Notes: generated from the sequence alone by a model not told the origin. A stretch of 64,000 nucleotides of DNA from Ktedonobacteraceae bacterium (GCA_035653615.1 DASRBN010000030.1:248001-312000), one strand, 5' to 3'. Shown: positions 33,942 through 43,607, counted from the first letter of the stretch. Made by a program: numbers and translations.

Positions 33942-35780
33942 ATGAAAAACACCTATGCAGCGGCATTAGTGTTCATGGCCATCATTGTACCCATCCCTCT
34001 ACTCGCAGCGTTCGTTACAGCCATCTCTTATATCATCCTGGGCCAGCAATTCGGTTCGACTACCTGGCTCAACTGGGTAGCATTAGTATCTGGCCTGGGC
34101 ATAACGCTCCTTGTCTGGCTTATCGCTGCTATCTTCTGTAGAAGGCGTGCCACGGCTCAATATTCAAATAGAATCAGCTATGATGCGATTGTGCAGGAAT
34201 TAACGCGACTGAAAATCAACTACGACCATATTGACATGAACAACGTCGATGAAGAGCTTGAGGGGAAAGAAATTGTCGAAGCTCTTGTAGCCGGTCAGGC
34301 CGTTGAAGTTGTCGATGCTGTGAATGCTGGAGAAACGGCCATAGTTGCACCTGCCGTTGGATCTGCTGGAGTTGCCAGGGCGAACGGAGCGACCGAATCT
34401 CCGCAACAGAATAGTGACAACGCGGCGCTTGAGAGGGCCTATGCCGATCTGTATGGTGAGCAGGATGACGATAGTATTGAGGGCCAATTAAAAAAGAATG
34501 GCATACAATGGGTACTTGGCAGTGGCTACATCGACATATGGAACAGGCTCCAGGCCGCCGATCAAGAAATGATTGCCGTGCTTCCCAAAGAGACGCTTGT
34601 GGCCGATGCAGACTATGATCTGCTGCGCCTGGATGGCTCAACCATTCCCAATAGCCAGCACTGGATTGACGTTATCAATAAGGCAAAAGCAACGCTTGAA
34701 AGGGTCGATAAGCAAAAAAAGGCGCAAAAAAAGCCTGCTGACCATACCCAGCAAGTTGCGTCAGAGCAACAACTATTGGGGCAGGCGTTGCTGGATTTGA
34801 TCAAGGCTACCGTTTCCTCGTCCAAATTGCCACTGGACGATGCCAATATTCCCACAAGTTTGGGGCCGGCGCTCTTCTCACTCCTCAAAAACGCTTTTAC
34901 GGACCCACAGCCAGAAGTGCAAGAGACTGAGGCACAGGCGCGGGAAGGTCTCCGCCAGGCGCGCATCGCCATCAACTCGTATATTACGAATCGCTGGGCC
35001 GGGTTGATAGAGTCCCGTAACCGGCTCATGGGAAGCTCGTTTTTCGCCTCGACCTTCATTTTGATCTTATTTGTTATCGCCATTCTTGGTAATGCGCCGG
35101 CGTCATCGCTACTTGCCGGCCTGGTCTTCTTTTTTGTCGGCGCAGTGGCAGGACTTTTTCCACGCCTTACCCCCCAGATGGTTGTGAGTCGTCAACCTTC
35201 TGGGAATAATAAATTGTCTTCCAAAGCTAACAATGCATCTGGTAGTGCCGGTGCCCACTCGGCTAAAGCTGCCGGTCAGTCCAACGGCGCCAGGGCCAAT
35301 GGCAATGGAAAATCAGCGGCTCAAAATGGAAGTGCGCGTTCGAACGGCTCATCGAGCGATGACAGGCCGCCAAGCGATGATTATGGACTGACCATAGCAA
35401 GGGTTCTAGTCACCCCCGTTTTCTCCGGCCTTGCGGCTCTGATTGGTGTGGTGCTGGCCAGTATGCTTTCAATTGCGCTCGTTTCCCTCACACCTGTGCA
35501 ATCAAGCAATAATGCGGTGACCCCAACCCGTTCGGCTGTTGTCGCTACCGCTACTCCGACAGCAGCGTTGGGACCGGCTACGGCCCCGGTTAATCGTGTA
35601 GTTCCGAATTATCCCTCACTCGATCAGGTATACAGCCTCACTACGAACGTGCAGGGAGTGATTTTCGCGGCGATCTTTGGCTTTTTACCAAGTCTTGTGA
35701 TAAACGCGCTGCAAAAGGAGGCAGCACTGATCATGGGCCAGTTGAAGAGTACCGATCCGGGCGAGGATGGTCACGGCTGA
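33942..35780 (+). CDS. Large membrane protein of unknown function
   Basis: I do not recognise this 612-residue protein. Two helices at about residues 5-30 and 40-66 are followed by a soluble region (70-360) with an acidic helical segment (ALERAYADLYGEQDDDSIEG). Two helices at about 368-410 precede a low-complexity stretch rich in Ala, Ser, Asn and Gly (about 425-475), then two more helices at about 485-515 and 570-595. GGGAG lies before the ATG. The layout suggests a membrane-anchored scaffold or sensor. Confidence 0.65.
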   Translation: MKNTYAAALVFMAIIVPIPLLAAFVTAISYIILGQQFGSTTWLNWVALVSGLGITLLVWLIAAIFCRRRATAQYSNRISYDAIVQELTRLKINYDHIDMNNVDEELEGKEIVEALVAGQAVEVVDAVNAGETAIVAPAVGSAGVARANGATESPQQNSDNAALERAYADLYGEQDDDSIEGQLKKNGIQWVLGSGYIDIWNRLQAADQEMIAVLPKETLVADADYDLLRLDGSTIPNSQHWIDVINKAKATLERVDKQKKAQKKPADHTQQVASEQQLLGQALLDLIKATVSSSKLPLDDANIPTSLGPALFSLLKNAFTDPQPEVQETEAQAREGLRQARIAINSYITNRWAGLIESRNRLMGSSFFASTFILILFVIAILGNAPASSLLAGLVFFFVGAVAGLFPRLTPQMVVSRQPSGNNKLSSKANNASGSAGAHSAKAAGQSNGARANGNGKSAAQNGSARSNGSSSDDRPPSDDYGLTIARVLVTPVFSGLAALIGVVLASMLSIALVSLTPVQSSNNAVTPTRSAVVATATPTAALGPATAPVNRVVPNYPSLDQVYSLTTNVQGVIFAAIFGFLPSLVINALQKEAALIMGQLKSTDPGEDGHG

Positions 35781-35959
35781 TACATCCAATAATTTCCGTA
35801 AGTTCACGTTTTGGCCTTTATACCGCTTTAAGTTGCTAAGACCCCATTGAAAAATCGTTGCAATCGTCGTTCTTAGTAGGAAGTCGATGAAGAGTGAGTT
35901 CCATCGAACTTGCTGATTCTGATCGTCCAATATTAAGAGTGTGAAAAAGGGGTCTTTTT

Positions 35960-36349
35960 ATGAGTATGCCGGGGTATCCATCGGGCCGCTCTGCCAGTCC
36001 TGCTATAAGAGGTCGCGTTCTCTCTTTCATCGCAGTATTACTTATCATCGTGCAAATTATCTTCTCGGTGATAACCTACTTTCTTTTTCCTGGCATAGTA
36101 CCTTCTCATTGGAATGCAGCCGGGCAAGTCGATAGCTCTATACCAAAATTGGGCTTTATACTTATATTCCTGGGCATCAGTCTTGGAATGTATATCCTGT
36201 TGCAACTCATTAAGGCCTTAACCATGCTGGACAACGACCCGCAAAAAAGGCAGGCAGCAGCTCTCATTCTTGGTCTCATCAGCATCTTTGTGGTACTTGT
36301 TGGGCTGGTTACTCAAGTTATCACAACATCGGTAATCCTTCACTGGTAA
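35960..36349 (+). CDS. DUF1648 (SdpI N-terminal-like) membrane protein
   Basis: A 129-residue protein with three helices. The DUF1648 signature is FSVITYFLFPGIVPSHWNAA followed by GQVDSSIPK, closely like the start of the SdpI-like product of 18527-19270, but the SdpI domain itself is missing. It may be a short paralogue or a naturally small family member. AAGGGG precedes the ATG by about 9 bases. It converges with the HAD gene 7 bases away. Confidence 0.75.
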   Translation: MSMPGYPSGRSASPAIRGRVLSFIAVLLIIVQIIFSVITYFLFPGIVPSHWNAAGQVDSSIPKLGFILIFLGISLGMYILLQLIKALTMLDNDPQKRQAAALILGLISIFVVLVGLVTQVITTSVILHW

Positions 36350-36356
36350 TAGCCTG

Positions 36357-37046
36357 TTAAAGGTCGCTGGCTACTCCTTTGACAAGATATGCCAGCGTCC
36401 TCATATCCCCTACCATAAAGGTCTCTTTCACTCGACTGGGGCGTCCCCAGCCCTGTCGATTCACCCACACCGTCGTGTATCCCAGCTTCTTTGCAGGCAC
36501 AATATCGTACTTGAAGCCGAATCCGGCGTGCCATATCTCCTTTACCTTCAATCCTAATCGTTCCCTCGCCAACAGAAAACCCTCGTAGGCCGGCTTATAA
36601 GCTTTTGCCTGCTCTGCTGTGATGATATCATCGAACTTGACCCCGATGGTTTGTTCTGTCTGCGCGATAATCTCATCATCTGTATTCGTAATCAGCACAA
36701 CTTTGACCAGTTTCTGTAGCTCGATGATTGCCTCTCTCGTATCGGGAAATGGTTTCCAATAGCCCATTGATTCGACGAACTCGTCGACTTCTTCCGGGCT
36801 GGTGGGGATAGAGTATTGCGCGAATGTCATTCGTAATGTATCGGCCAGCACCTGGCGGTAGGGGCGATATTTCTCTTGAATATAACGAAACTGGATTTCC
36901 TCCCAGTCCTCCTGTAGCGTTCGCGGGCTGACAGTGCCATATCCTTTCATACTCAGACTCTCGGCGAAAAACTGCTGAATACCTTTTTCCCAATCGATCA
37001 GCGTGCCGTAGCAATCGAAGGTGATGGCTTTGGGAAGTGCAATCAT
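36357..37046 (-). CDS. HAD-family hydrolase, haloacid dehalogenase type II-like
   Basis: A 229-residue HAD phosphatase/dehalogenase. Motif I AITFDCYGTLIDW gives the nucleophile Asp; motif II is VVLITNTDD; motif III Lys lies in AKAYKPAYEGF; motif IV is near MVGDMRTLAYLVKG, preceded by WHAGFGFKYDIVPAKKLGYT. The type II dehalogenase group includes many enzymes acting on phosphate esters, so the substrate is open. GGAGG lies 6 bases before the ATG. It appears to be monocistronic, divergent from the fusA2-type gene. Confidence 0.85.
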   Translation of the reverse strand: MIALPKAITFDCYGTLIDWEKGIQQFFAESLSMKGYGTVSPRTLQEDWEEIQFRYIQEKYRPYRQVLADTLRMTFAQYSIPTSPEEVDEFVESMGYWKPFPDTREAIIELQKLVKVVLITNTDDEIIAQTEQTIGVKFDDIITAEQAKAYKPAYEGFLLARERLGLKVKEIWHAGFGFKYDIVPAKKLGYTTVWVNRQGWGRPSRVKETFMVGDMRTLAYLVKGVASDL

Positions 37047-37076
37047 TGAGAACCTCCAGACCTCAAGAAATGTGTG

Positions 37077-37105
37077 TTGAACAAAACGTCGAATACTGAT
37101 ATACT
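37077..37105 (+). promoter_or_regulatory. Promoter upstream of the EF-G-like gene
   Basis: TTGAAC (37077-37082) and TATACT (37100-37105) are exactly 17 bases apart. The leader to the start codon is about 235 bases and includes a 9-bp inverted repeat (GATGATTCG 37194-37202 with CGAATCATC 37229-37237). Confidence 0.65.
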
Positions 37106-37345
37106 ACACCATACCAACGAAGCAGGATGGGCGTATTGCATAGCTTTTCAGCCTGAAATAGCATAAATACCCTTTAATTTGCGTGGGGTTGCAGATGATT
37201 CGTTTCGCTACCTGTTATTTGCACGGATCGAATCATCGCTCGCGTGCTCCTAATCATCTTCCTGAGCGTAGTCGGATGCGACAAAACGCAATAGGCTTAG
37301 AGAAGATGGATAGGTGCTAAGATTATCAGGAGGATAGAAGGTTTT

Positions 37346-39400
37346 ATGAAGGTCTATACCGCGGAACACATTCGCAATGTCGCATTGATTTCCCATGTTG
37401 GAGCAGGCAAAACGTCTCTGGTGGATGCAGCTCTCTACGATAGCAGCGCTGTCACACGACAGGGTAAGGTAGATGAGGGCACCTCGATCTCCGATTACGA
37501 CCCTGATGAATTAAAACGCCACATGTCGCTGAATGCCAAAGTTCTCCCCGTTGAATGGAAGAATACCAAGATTAATTTTATCGATACCCCAGGCTATGCT
37601 GATTTTGTGGGTGAGGTGAAGGCTGGGCTGCGTGTAGCCGATGCAGCGCTGGTCGTTGTGACGGCTGAAAAAGGCGTGGAGGTTGGCACCGAACTGACCT
37701 GGCAATATGCAGATGAGCGCAAATTGCCACGCATGGTCTTCGTCAACAAACTTGATCGTGAGAATACCTCGTTCGATAATGCCCTGGAGTCGCTGCGCAA
37801 ACAATTCGGCCTCAAGGTCGTTCCCCTGCAGCTTCCCATCGGCGAACAATCCGCCTTTCGAGGCGTCGTCGACCTCGTATCTCAGAAGGCATATACCTTT
37901 GAGGGCGGCAACAAGGTACAGGAGATTCCCGTTCCTGCCGAATTGAAAGATCGCATCAGCACCTATCGCGAACAACTGATTGAGTCAGCCGTTGAAAGCG
38001 ATGACGCGGTGATGGAGAAGTTTCTTGAGGGTGAAGAGCTGAGTGACGAAGAGATACTCTCCGTGATCAAACAGGGAACGCGTACCGGCCAGCTGATTCC
38101 GGTGTTATGCGGAGCTGGCAGCAAAAATATCGGCGTGCAGACGCTGCTCGATGCCATCGTCGACTACCTGCCGAGCGCGGCGGAAGCGCTACCTGAAGAT
38201 GCGAAGGCTTTCGGCGATAATCTCTCGTTGTTCGTCTTCAAGACCGCGGCTGCGCAGGTGGGTATAATCAGCACATTCAGGGTCTACTCTGGAACACTGA
38301 AGCCCGATAGTCATGTGTATAACGTCCAGACAAAAGCAGATGAGCGCATAGGGCAGTTGATTATTCCACGCGGCAAGATGCAGGATACGGCAACGGAACT
38401 TCCTGCCGGCGATATTGGCGCGGCAGCAAAGTTCTCCAATACGCATACGGGCGATACTCTTGCCGGCAGCAAGGATATTAGCGAGGCACTGGCCCCGATT
38501 AACTTTCCGGAGCCGTGTTATACTGTGGCTGTCTTCCCCAAGAGCCAGGCTGACCTCGATAAGATGAGCAATGCCCTGGCGCGAGTCGTTGAAGAAGATC
38601 GCACGCTGCGTGTCACGCGTGATCCAGAAACGGCGGAAGTGCTGCTTTCCGGTATGGGTGAGTCGCATATTCAGATCACTATCGAAGGTATCAAGCGCAA
38701 GTACGGCGTTGATCTTGAAGCGCGCGATCCACGCATCTCCTATCGTGAGACTATTCGTAAGAAGGCGCGTGCTAATGGGCGCCATAAGCGTCAAAGTGGT
38801 GGCCATGGGCAGTTCGGCGATGTATGGCTGGAGATTGAGCCACTGCCGATGGATAGCGAGGAAACCTTCGTCTTCGAAGACAAAATTGTTGGCGGTGTGG
38901 TGCCAGGCCAGTATATTCCGGGTGTTGAAAAAGGCGTGCGCGACTCGCTGAAGCGCGGTTTCATCTCCGGCAATCCAATGGTGTATGTCAAGGTGGCCCT
39001 GGTCGATGGCAAATATCACCCGGTTGACTCTTCCGCGCAATCCTTCGAAATTGCTGCTTCGCTCGGTATGCAAGAAGCTGTGCCGCTGGCCAGCCCTACC
39101 ATTCTGGAACCCATTATGACGGTCACTATAACGGTGCCCGAGGGCAACATGGGTGACGTGATGAGCGATATCAACACCAAACGCGGGCGAGTTCTTGGTA
39201 TGGCTTCCCTTGGAAACGGTATGCAGCAGATTACTGCCAACGTGCCGCAAGCCGAGATGCTGCATTATGCCACCGACCTGCGTTCTATCACGCAGGGGCG
39301 CGGCTCGTTCAAGATGGAGTTCTATCAATACGAAGAGGTGCCTGCCAACATACAGCAGGAGATTATTGCCCAGTATAAGAAGTCTCAGTCTGAAAAGTAA
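37346..39400 (+). CDS. EF-G-like translation GTPase (FusA2 type)
   Basis: A 684-residue five-domain GTPase. The P-loop reads SHVGAGKTSLVDAAL instead of the canonical AHIDAGKT of EF-G; G3 is FIDTPGYADF and G4 VNKLDRE instead of NKMDR. These variants mark the FusA2/EF-G-like branch rather than the main EF-G. Domains II-V are present, ending PANIQQEIIAQYKK. Such paralogues have been tied to recycling, stress translation or have no known role, and the main fusA is not in this window. AGGAGG lies before the ATG; the gene has its own promoter about 240 bases upstream. Confidence 0.88.
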   Translation: MKVYTAEHIRNVALISHVGAGKTSLVDAALYDSSAVTRQGKVDEGTSISDYDPDELKRHMSLNAKVLPVEWKNTKINFIDTPGYADFVGEVKAGLRVADAALVVVTAEKGVEVGTELTWQYADERKLPRMVFVNKLDRENTSFDNALESLRKQFGLKVVPLQLPIGEQSAFRGVVDLVSQKAYTFEGGNKVQEIPVPAELKDRISTYREQLIESAVESDDAVMEKFLEGEELSDEEILSVIKQGTRTGQLIPVLCGAGSKNIGVQTLLDAIVDYLPSAAEALPEDAKAFGDNLSLFVFKTAAAQVGIISTFRVYSGTLKPDSHVYNVQTKADERIGQLIIPRGKMQDTATELPAGDIGAAAKFSNTHTGDTLAGSKDISEALAPINFPEPCYTVAVFPKSQADLDKMSNALARVVEEDRTLRVTRDPETAEVLLSGMGESHIQITIEGIKRKYGVDLEARDPRISYRETIRKKARANGRHKRQSGGHGQFGDVWLEIEPLPMDSEETFVFEDKIVGGVVPGQYIPGVEKGVRDSLKRGFISGNPMVYVKVALVDGKYHPVDSSAQSFEIAASLGMQEAVPLASPTILEPIMTVTITVPEGNMGDVMSDINTKRGRVLGMASLGNGMQQITANVPQAEMLHYATDLRSITQGRGSFKMEFYQYEEVPANIQQEIIAQYKKSQSEK

Positions 39401-39408
39401 GCGGAAAA

Positions 39409-39493
39409 GGGCGGCCACAAGGGTGCGCCCCTACCCTACACGAGCTTATCAAGCCACTATGTGTAGGGTAGGGGCGCACCCTTGTGGCCGCCC
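39409..39493. repeat. 33-bp perfect inverted repeat
   Basis: The left arm 39409-39441 (starting GGGCGGCCACAAGGGTGCGC) is the exact reverse complement of 39461-39493, with a 19-base loop. The inner end reads CCCTACAC/GTGTAGGG. Seven further related-looking but not symmetrical GC-rich words follow to about 39560. It lies directly after the EF-G-like stop codon and would form a very strong hairpin, without a T-run. This has the look of a mobile miniature element or REP-like unit. Confidence 0.8.
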
Positions 39494-39603
39494 TCCCATC
39501 ATGGTAAGGGCGTACCACGTGCTGGACCAATCCGCACCCTACCGGTCGCCCTGGTTCCTCTTCCATCGCCTTTTGTTAAGAATTCAATAATGCATCCCAG
39601 TGT

Positions 39604-41064
39604 TCATGAGCCTGCCGAAGCAGCCTCTTCCGGCGCTACATTAATACCTGTTCGCTGCGGGAAAAATGGGCGCAGGATGAGGAAGATGATGATGCTCACT
39701 ACTGCCCCAAGCAAGTAGCCCAGGCTGGTGCTGGCAAAGATGCCGGTTGCCAGTGGGCCTGTGAAGAAAGAGGATTGCGTAAAGAGCAAACCTACGACGA
39801 CTCCAACCAGCCAGGCGATACAGGCGGGAATATTGAATCCGCCAGTATAGTAGTAGATGCTGTTGGGACTCAGGTCGACCAGGCTCCGGCTATCATAGCT
39901 GCGTCGCCAGATCATATCGACCAGGAAGATCGCGGCCCATACGGTCAAACCGTCGGCCAGTACCAGTAAGAAACTGGTCAGCGCGCCCTGGAAATCATTG
40001 CGGATAAGCAACACATAGATGGAGCCTGCGACCATCAGCACGCCATCGATCAGCACAGCATACTGGCGCTTGAGACGGACTCCCATAGCGAGCAGATTCA
40101 GGCCGGAAGAATAAATGTCGAGGGCAGCTCCGGCCAGCAGGCCACCAATAGCCGTCAGTAGGTAAGGAACAGCAAGCCAGGCCGGTAGAGCCTCTCGAAT
40201 GGGTGCCAGCGGGTCGGAAGCCGTCAGCACGTTGGGTTTGAACGAGGCCAGCAGGACACCTACAATCATCAGGATATAGAGGGGGAAAGTACCGCCAAAG
40301 ACGGTCCAGAATGTAATAGCACGCCCGGAGCTGCGACGCGGCAGATAGCGGGCGTAATCCGCGCCGGAGTTAATCCAGCCGATTCCGGTACCGGCCATGA
40401 TAATGACAAAAGCAGTGATGACTCCAGTATCCCATGCTGTTGGGGGCTGGCTCACGAGCTTAGCCCAGTTGGTCTGCGGCAACAGAAAAGCGATGATGAC
40501 AATGGTTAGCAGACCAAAGACCCAGGTTGCGGCGCGTTGAATCCAGACCAACGTGGCGTGTCCCCAGTATCCGCAGGTCACTACCAGCGCCGCCAGGAAC
40601 AGGATGCTGATAACCGTCCAGGCGGGATTCGCGGATACACCGAATACCTGCAAGAGTTCCAAAAAGGCGCCGGTAGAGGCGATGACCAGGATAGTTTCCC
40701 AGCCTACCAGGCTAATCCAGCTAATAAAGGTTGGGCCAAGATTGCCACGTGTGCCAAAAACTGCTCTCGAGAGAGTCAGCATGGGCGCGCCTCCCCAGAC
40801 CCCCGGTAGGCTCAAGAGACCCACAAAGAGAAAAGAAACTCCGGTTGCCACCAATCCAACTATGAGACTCTGCCACAGGTTCAGGCCGTTACCCGTCAAA
40901 TAGCCTGCGCCATAGACAATGCCCAGAATGCTCACGTTGCTGGCGAACCAAATCCAGAATAGTTCAAACGGGTGCCCATGACGCTGCTCCTGGCCGATAG
41001 GATTGATGCCATTCATCTCAATAGACCAGACTCGATCACTTTCTGGCTGTGTGATACTGCTCAT
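39604..41064 (-). CDS. NCS1-family nucleobase/cation symporter
   Basis: A 486-residue permease with about 12 helices. NCS1 features are HPFELFWIWFASNVSILGIV (helix 1 Asn), GVWGGAPMLTLSRAVFGTRG and WINSGADYARYLPRRSSGRA. Known members import cytosine, purines, thiamine, allantoin or hydantoins; the substrate cannot be read from sequence here and no catabolic genes are adjacent. The ATG at 41064 is preferred since AGGAG lies 9 bases upstream; a longer frame begins 25 codons earlier but without a ribosome site. Confidence 0.85.
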   Translation of the reverse strand: MSSITQPESDRVWSIEMNGINPIGQEQRHGHPFELFWIWFASNVSILGIVYGAGYLTGNGLNLWQSLIVGLVATGVSFLFVGLLSLPGVWGGAPMLTLSRAVFGTRGNLGPTFISWISLVGWETILVIASTGAFLELLQVFGVSANPAWTVISILFLAALVVTCGYWGHATLVWIQRAATWVFGLLTIVIIAFLLPQTNWAKLVSQPPTAWDTGVITAFVIIMAGTGIGWINSGADYARYLPRRSSGRAITFWTVFGGTFPLYILMIVGVLLASFKPNVLTASDPLAPIREALPAWLAVPYLLTAIGGLLAGAALDIYSSGLNLLAMGVRLKRQYAVLIDGVLMVAGSIYVLLIRNDFQGALTSFLLVLADGLTVWAAIFLVDMIWRRSYDSRSLVDLSPNSIYYYTGGFNIPACIAWLVGVVVGLLFTQSSFFTGPLATGIFASTSLGYLLGAVVSIIIFLILRPFFPQRTGINVAPEEAASAGS

Positions 41065-41254
41065 TTGCTTGCACTCCTGTCTCGCTATGAATGACTGCCC
41101 AAAAGAGGATAGCAAGAAACAAAATACTGCCTGCATCAAGCAGCAACAATGCTCAGGAACAGATTATTCCTCTTGAGCTTGTTCTCAAAGAGGCAGCTAG
41201 CTCAATGGTAAATCTGCCTGCATCTCGCAAACGTTAAGGCAGGCAGCATGTCAG

Positions 41255-43174
41255 TTACCCATGCGACTCACCAAATGTATCGAGTGCCGAGTGGCCGTAG
41301 GCTCTATTGAGCATCTGATCGATGTTATAGCAGGCCGTAATCAATGAAAGATGGGTGAAAGCCTGCGGATAGTTGCCGAGAGCTTCTCCGGTGGGACCAA
41401 TTTCTTCGGCATAGAGACCTACATGGTTGCTGTAAGTCATGATCTTTTCAAGGATTAAACGGGACTGATCCAGGCGACCGGCGCGAGCGAGGCTTTCCGC
41501 CAGCCAGAAACTACATGCCGTGAAGGTACCCTCGACGCTACCAAGCCCATCGGCAGCTGCCTTTTTAGGATTGTAGCGATGCACAAGCGAATCACTCGTC
41601 AATTCTTTTTCAATACGGTCGATGGTGGCCAGCATACGTGGATCAGTTGCGCCGGTAAAATTTGTCAGCACCATGAGAAGGGAACTGGCGTCGATGGCAT
41701 CGCTGCCATAGTACTGAACAAAACTGTTCACTTTATCGTTCCATCCTGCGTACATGATCTGCTCGTAAATCTCCGCGCTTTTTTGCATCCAATCGGCCAT
41801 AGGAGCCGGTAAACCACGGTGGCGCGTCAGGCGGAGTGCGCGGTCGAAAGCTACCCAGCTCATCAGGCGTGAATGGACGAAGCGTTTGGGGCCACCGCGT
41901 ACTTCCCATATGCCTTCGTCGGGTTCCTGCCAGTGATCGCTCAACCATTCCAGCAGGCGGCGCAAATTTTGCCAGAGATCGTAGGAGATAGTGTCGTAAC
42001 GGTTATAAATGTAGATCGCGTCCATCAACTCACCGTAGATATCAAGCTGGTTCTGTGTGTATGCTCCGTTGCCGATACGCACCGGCCTGCTGTGGCGATA
42101 GCCATCCAGGTGATCCAGCGTATATTCGGCCAGGTCGTGTTCGCCTTCGATTCCATACATGGGCTGTAGTGTGCCACTTTCGCCGAGTTCGTGGCAGCGG
42201 GCGTCGAGCCAGCCCATAAAGGCCTGTGCTTCCTCCGTAAATCCAAGCGTGAGCAGGCTATAGAGTGAGAATGATGCATCGCGTAGCCAGGTATAACGAT
42301 AATCCCAGTTGCGTGCTCCGCCTATCGTCTCCGGCAGGCTGGTGGTTGGCGCGGCAACAATAGCTCCGGTCGGGGCATAGGTCAGCAATTTCAGGACGAG
42401 GGCAGAACGATGTACGGTTTCTCGCCAGCGGCCATGATACTTACATTGTGAGAGCCAGCGACGCCAGTATTTTATCGTACCCTGAAACGCTGCATCGTAC
42501 TCACTGTGCGAGCAACGACGGGGTGTTAGATCATTGTCTTTTGCGCTTTCAAGGATGAAATATACTCTTTGATTCGCGTGTAATGTAAAATGAGCGCGTA
42601 CCCCACCCTGACCATCTTCTTCAAGCGGTACAGAAGACGCTAATCCTAAAGATAGGCTTTTGCTATGGAAGATGGCTCCTTCTTTTGACAGGTGAACTTC
42701 ATGGTCATCTCGCGCATAATTAAATGCTGGCCGGCAGGTCAAATCAAACGAGAGCGAACCGCGTACTACGGCGACCGAACGAATAATATGGTGTTGATGG
42801 CGCGAGCTGCCTTCGCGCTTGATGGGCATGAAATCCGTGATTTCTCCTACTCCGTCAACGGTCAGGAAGCGTGTGATGAGGATGTTTGTCTCCGGTAAAT
42901 ACAGTTGTTTGCGGCCCATGCCCGGCGTATCAGGTGGAGCGATACGGAAGAAGCCGCCTTTTTCCGCGTCGAGAATGGCCCCGAAGACGCTGGGGGAGTC
43001 GAAACGCGGTATGCAGCACCAGTCAATCGAGCCATTTTTCCCGACTAATGCAACCGTGTGCAGGTCGCCGATCAGCGCATAGTCCTCGATTGGCTGGTAG
43101 ACTGATGAATGCTTTGGTGATTCTTCTACTTTTGCGTGGGTCTGTTTCTCATCTTCATGTTCTGTTTGTGCCAT
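41255..43174 (-). CDS. Glycoside hydrolase family 15 (glucoamylase/trehalase-like)
   Basis: A 639-residue GH15 enzyme with an N-terminal beta domain (IEDYALIGDLHTVALVGKNG, SIDWCCIPRFDSPSVFGAIL) and a C-terminal alpha/alpha barrel. Key blocks are GARNWDYRYTWLRDASFSLY, DEGIWEVRGGPKRF (general acid Glu) and YAEEIGPTGEALGNYPQAFT (general base Glu). Bacterial cytoplasmic GH15 enzymes cleave maltooligosaccharides or trehalose. No signal peptide is present. GGAG precedes the ATG at 43174; the longer in-frame start adds 15 basic residues and is less likely. Confidence 0.93.
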   Translation of the reverse strand: MAQTEHEDEKQTHAKVEESPKHSSVYQPIEDYALIGDLHTVALVGKNGSIDWCCIPRFDSPSVFGAILDAEKGGFFRIAPPDTPGMGRKQLYLPETNILITRFLTVDGVGEITDFMPIKREGSSRHQHHIIRSVAVVRGSLSFDLTCRPAFNYARDDHEVHLSKEGAIFHSKSLSLGLASSVPLEEDGQGGVRAHFTLHANQRVYFILESAKDNDLTPRRCSHSEYDAAFQGTIKYWRRWLSQCKYHGRWRETVHRSALVLKLLTYAPTGAIVAAPTTSLPETIGGARNWDYRYTWLRDASFSLYSLLTLGFTEEAQAFMGWLDARCHELGESGTLQPMYGIEGEHDLAEYTLDHLDGYRHSRPVRIGNGAYTQNQLDIYGELMDAIYIYNRYDTISYDLWQNLRRLLEWLSDHWQEPDEGIWEVRGGPKRFVHSRLMSWVAFDRALRLTRHRGLPAPMADWMQKSAEIYEQIMYAGWNDKVNSFVQYYGSDAIDASSLLMVLTNFTGATDPRMLATIDRIEKELTSDSLVHRYNPKKAAADGLGSVEGTFTACSFWLAESLARAGRLDQSRLILEKIMTYSNHVGLYAEEIGPTGEALGNYPQAFTHLSLITACYNIDQMLNRAYGHSALDTFGESHG

Positions 43175-43306
43175 GTTTTTTCTCCGTCGTGAAATAGCAG
43201 TTTCTTTTCTTAGAAACACGCGCGACAGTGACTGATTGGAGATAGAAAGAGCGGTCGCACAATTATCTTATCAGACTCGGGTTACTGCTGTATAGTGTTG
43301 CGGAGG

Positions 43307-43315
43307 TGCTATAAT
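43307..43315 (+). promoter_or_regulatory. Orphan extended -10 motif
   Basis: TGCTATAAT matches the extended -10 seen before the GT2 operon. It lies at the 5' edge of the methyltransferase remnant and may now serve the DUF1786 gene 375 bases downstream, or nothing. Confidence 0.35.
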
Positions 43316-43316
43316 A

Positions 43317-43607
43317 GGGGTTCAGACATATGCCTGGCATCAACGTCATCTCCTCTTAGAAGCTGGTTTCATTCGTAGTGAGGGATATGCACATTGTGTC
43401 AGTCATGGCACAGTAGAAAGGACGCAAATTGCTGCCAGGTCGCATATTGCTCTCTTGTGCAGTCAGTCGTTCCGTGAGGTCGTGAAAATACAGAACTGGG
43501 CTGATGAAGCGAAACTGGATGCAATGTGTGCTGAACTACAAGTCTGGGGAGAGCGCCCAGATGCTTTTGAATGGTTATTATGGAGAGCAGCGGTCGGATG
43601 GGTATAA
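43317..43607 (+). pseudogene. Remnant of a methyltransferase gene (C-terminal part)
   Basis: A start-less frame reads YAWHQRHLLLEAGFIRSEGY, then VSHGTVERTQIAARSH, and ends QVWGERPDAFEWLLWRAAVG plus two residues and a stop. The Leu-Leu-x-x-Ala-Gly-Phe block, His/Tyr-Gly-Thr and W-G-x-x-P-D-A-F ending are those of the C-terminal part of a class I methyltransferase subfamily. The SAM-binding half is missing. It is unrelated to the missing end of the methyltransferase at 19521-20012. Likely a decayed gene. Confidence 0.5.

Noticed and set aside
38189-39418. 409-codon open frame antisense to the EF-G-like gene
   Set aside because: It lies fully opposite a clearly conserved GTPase gene, has no family resemblance and no ribosome site; it reflects codon bias of the real gene.
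39409-39493. Intrinsic terminator of the EF-G-like gene
   Set aside because: The stem is very long and perfect but lacks a T-run on either side, so it was listed as a repeat; it may still impede transcription.
41191-41247. tRNA-like stretch (GCTAGCTCAATGGTAAATC, then CTGCCT ... AGGCAG)
   Set aside because: The D-arm-like words and a pairing stem are present, but there is no T-arm (GGTTCGAATCC-like) and no 7-bp acceptor stem with proper spacing. At most a decayed fragment.
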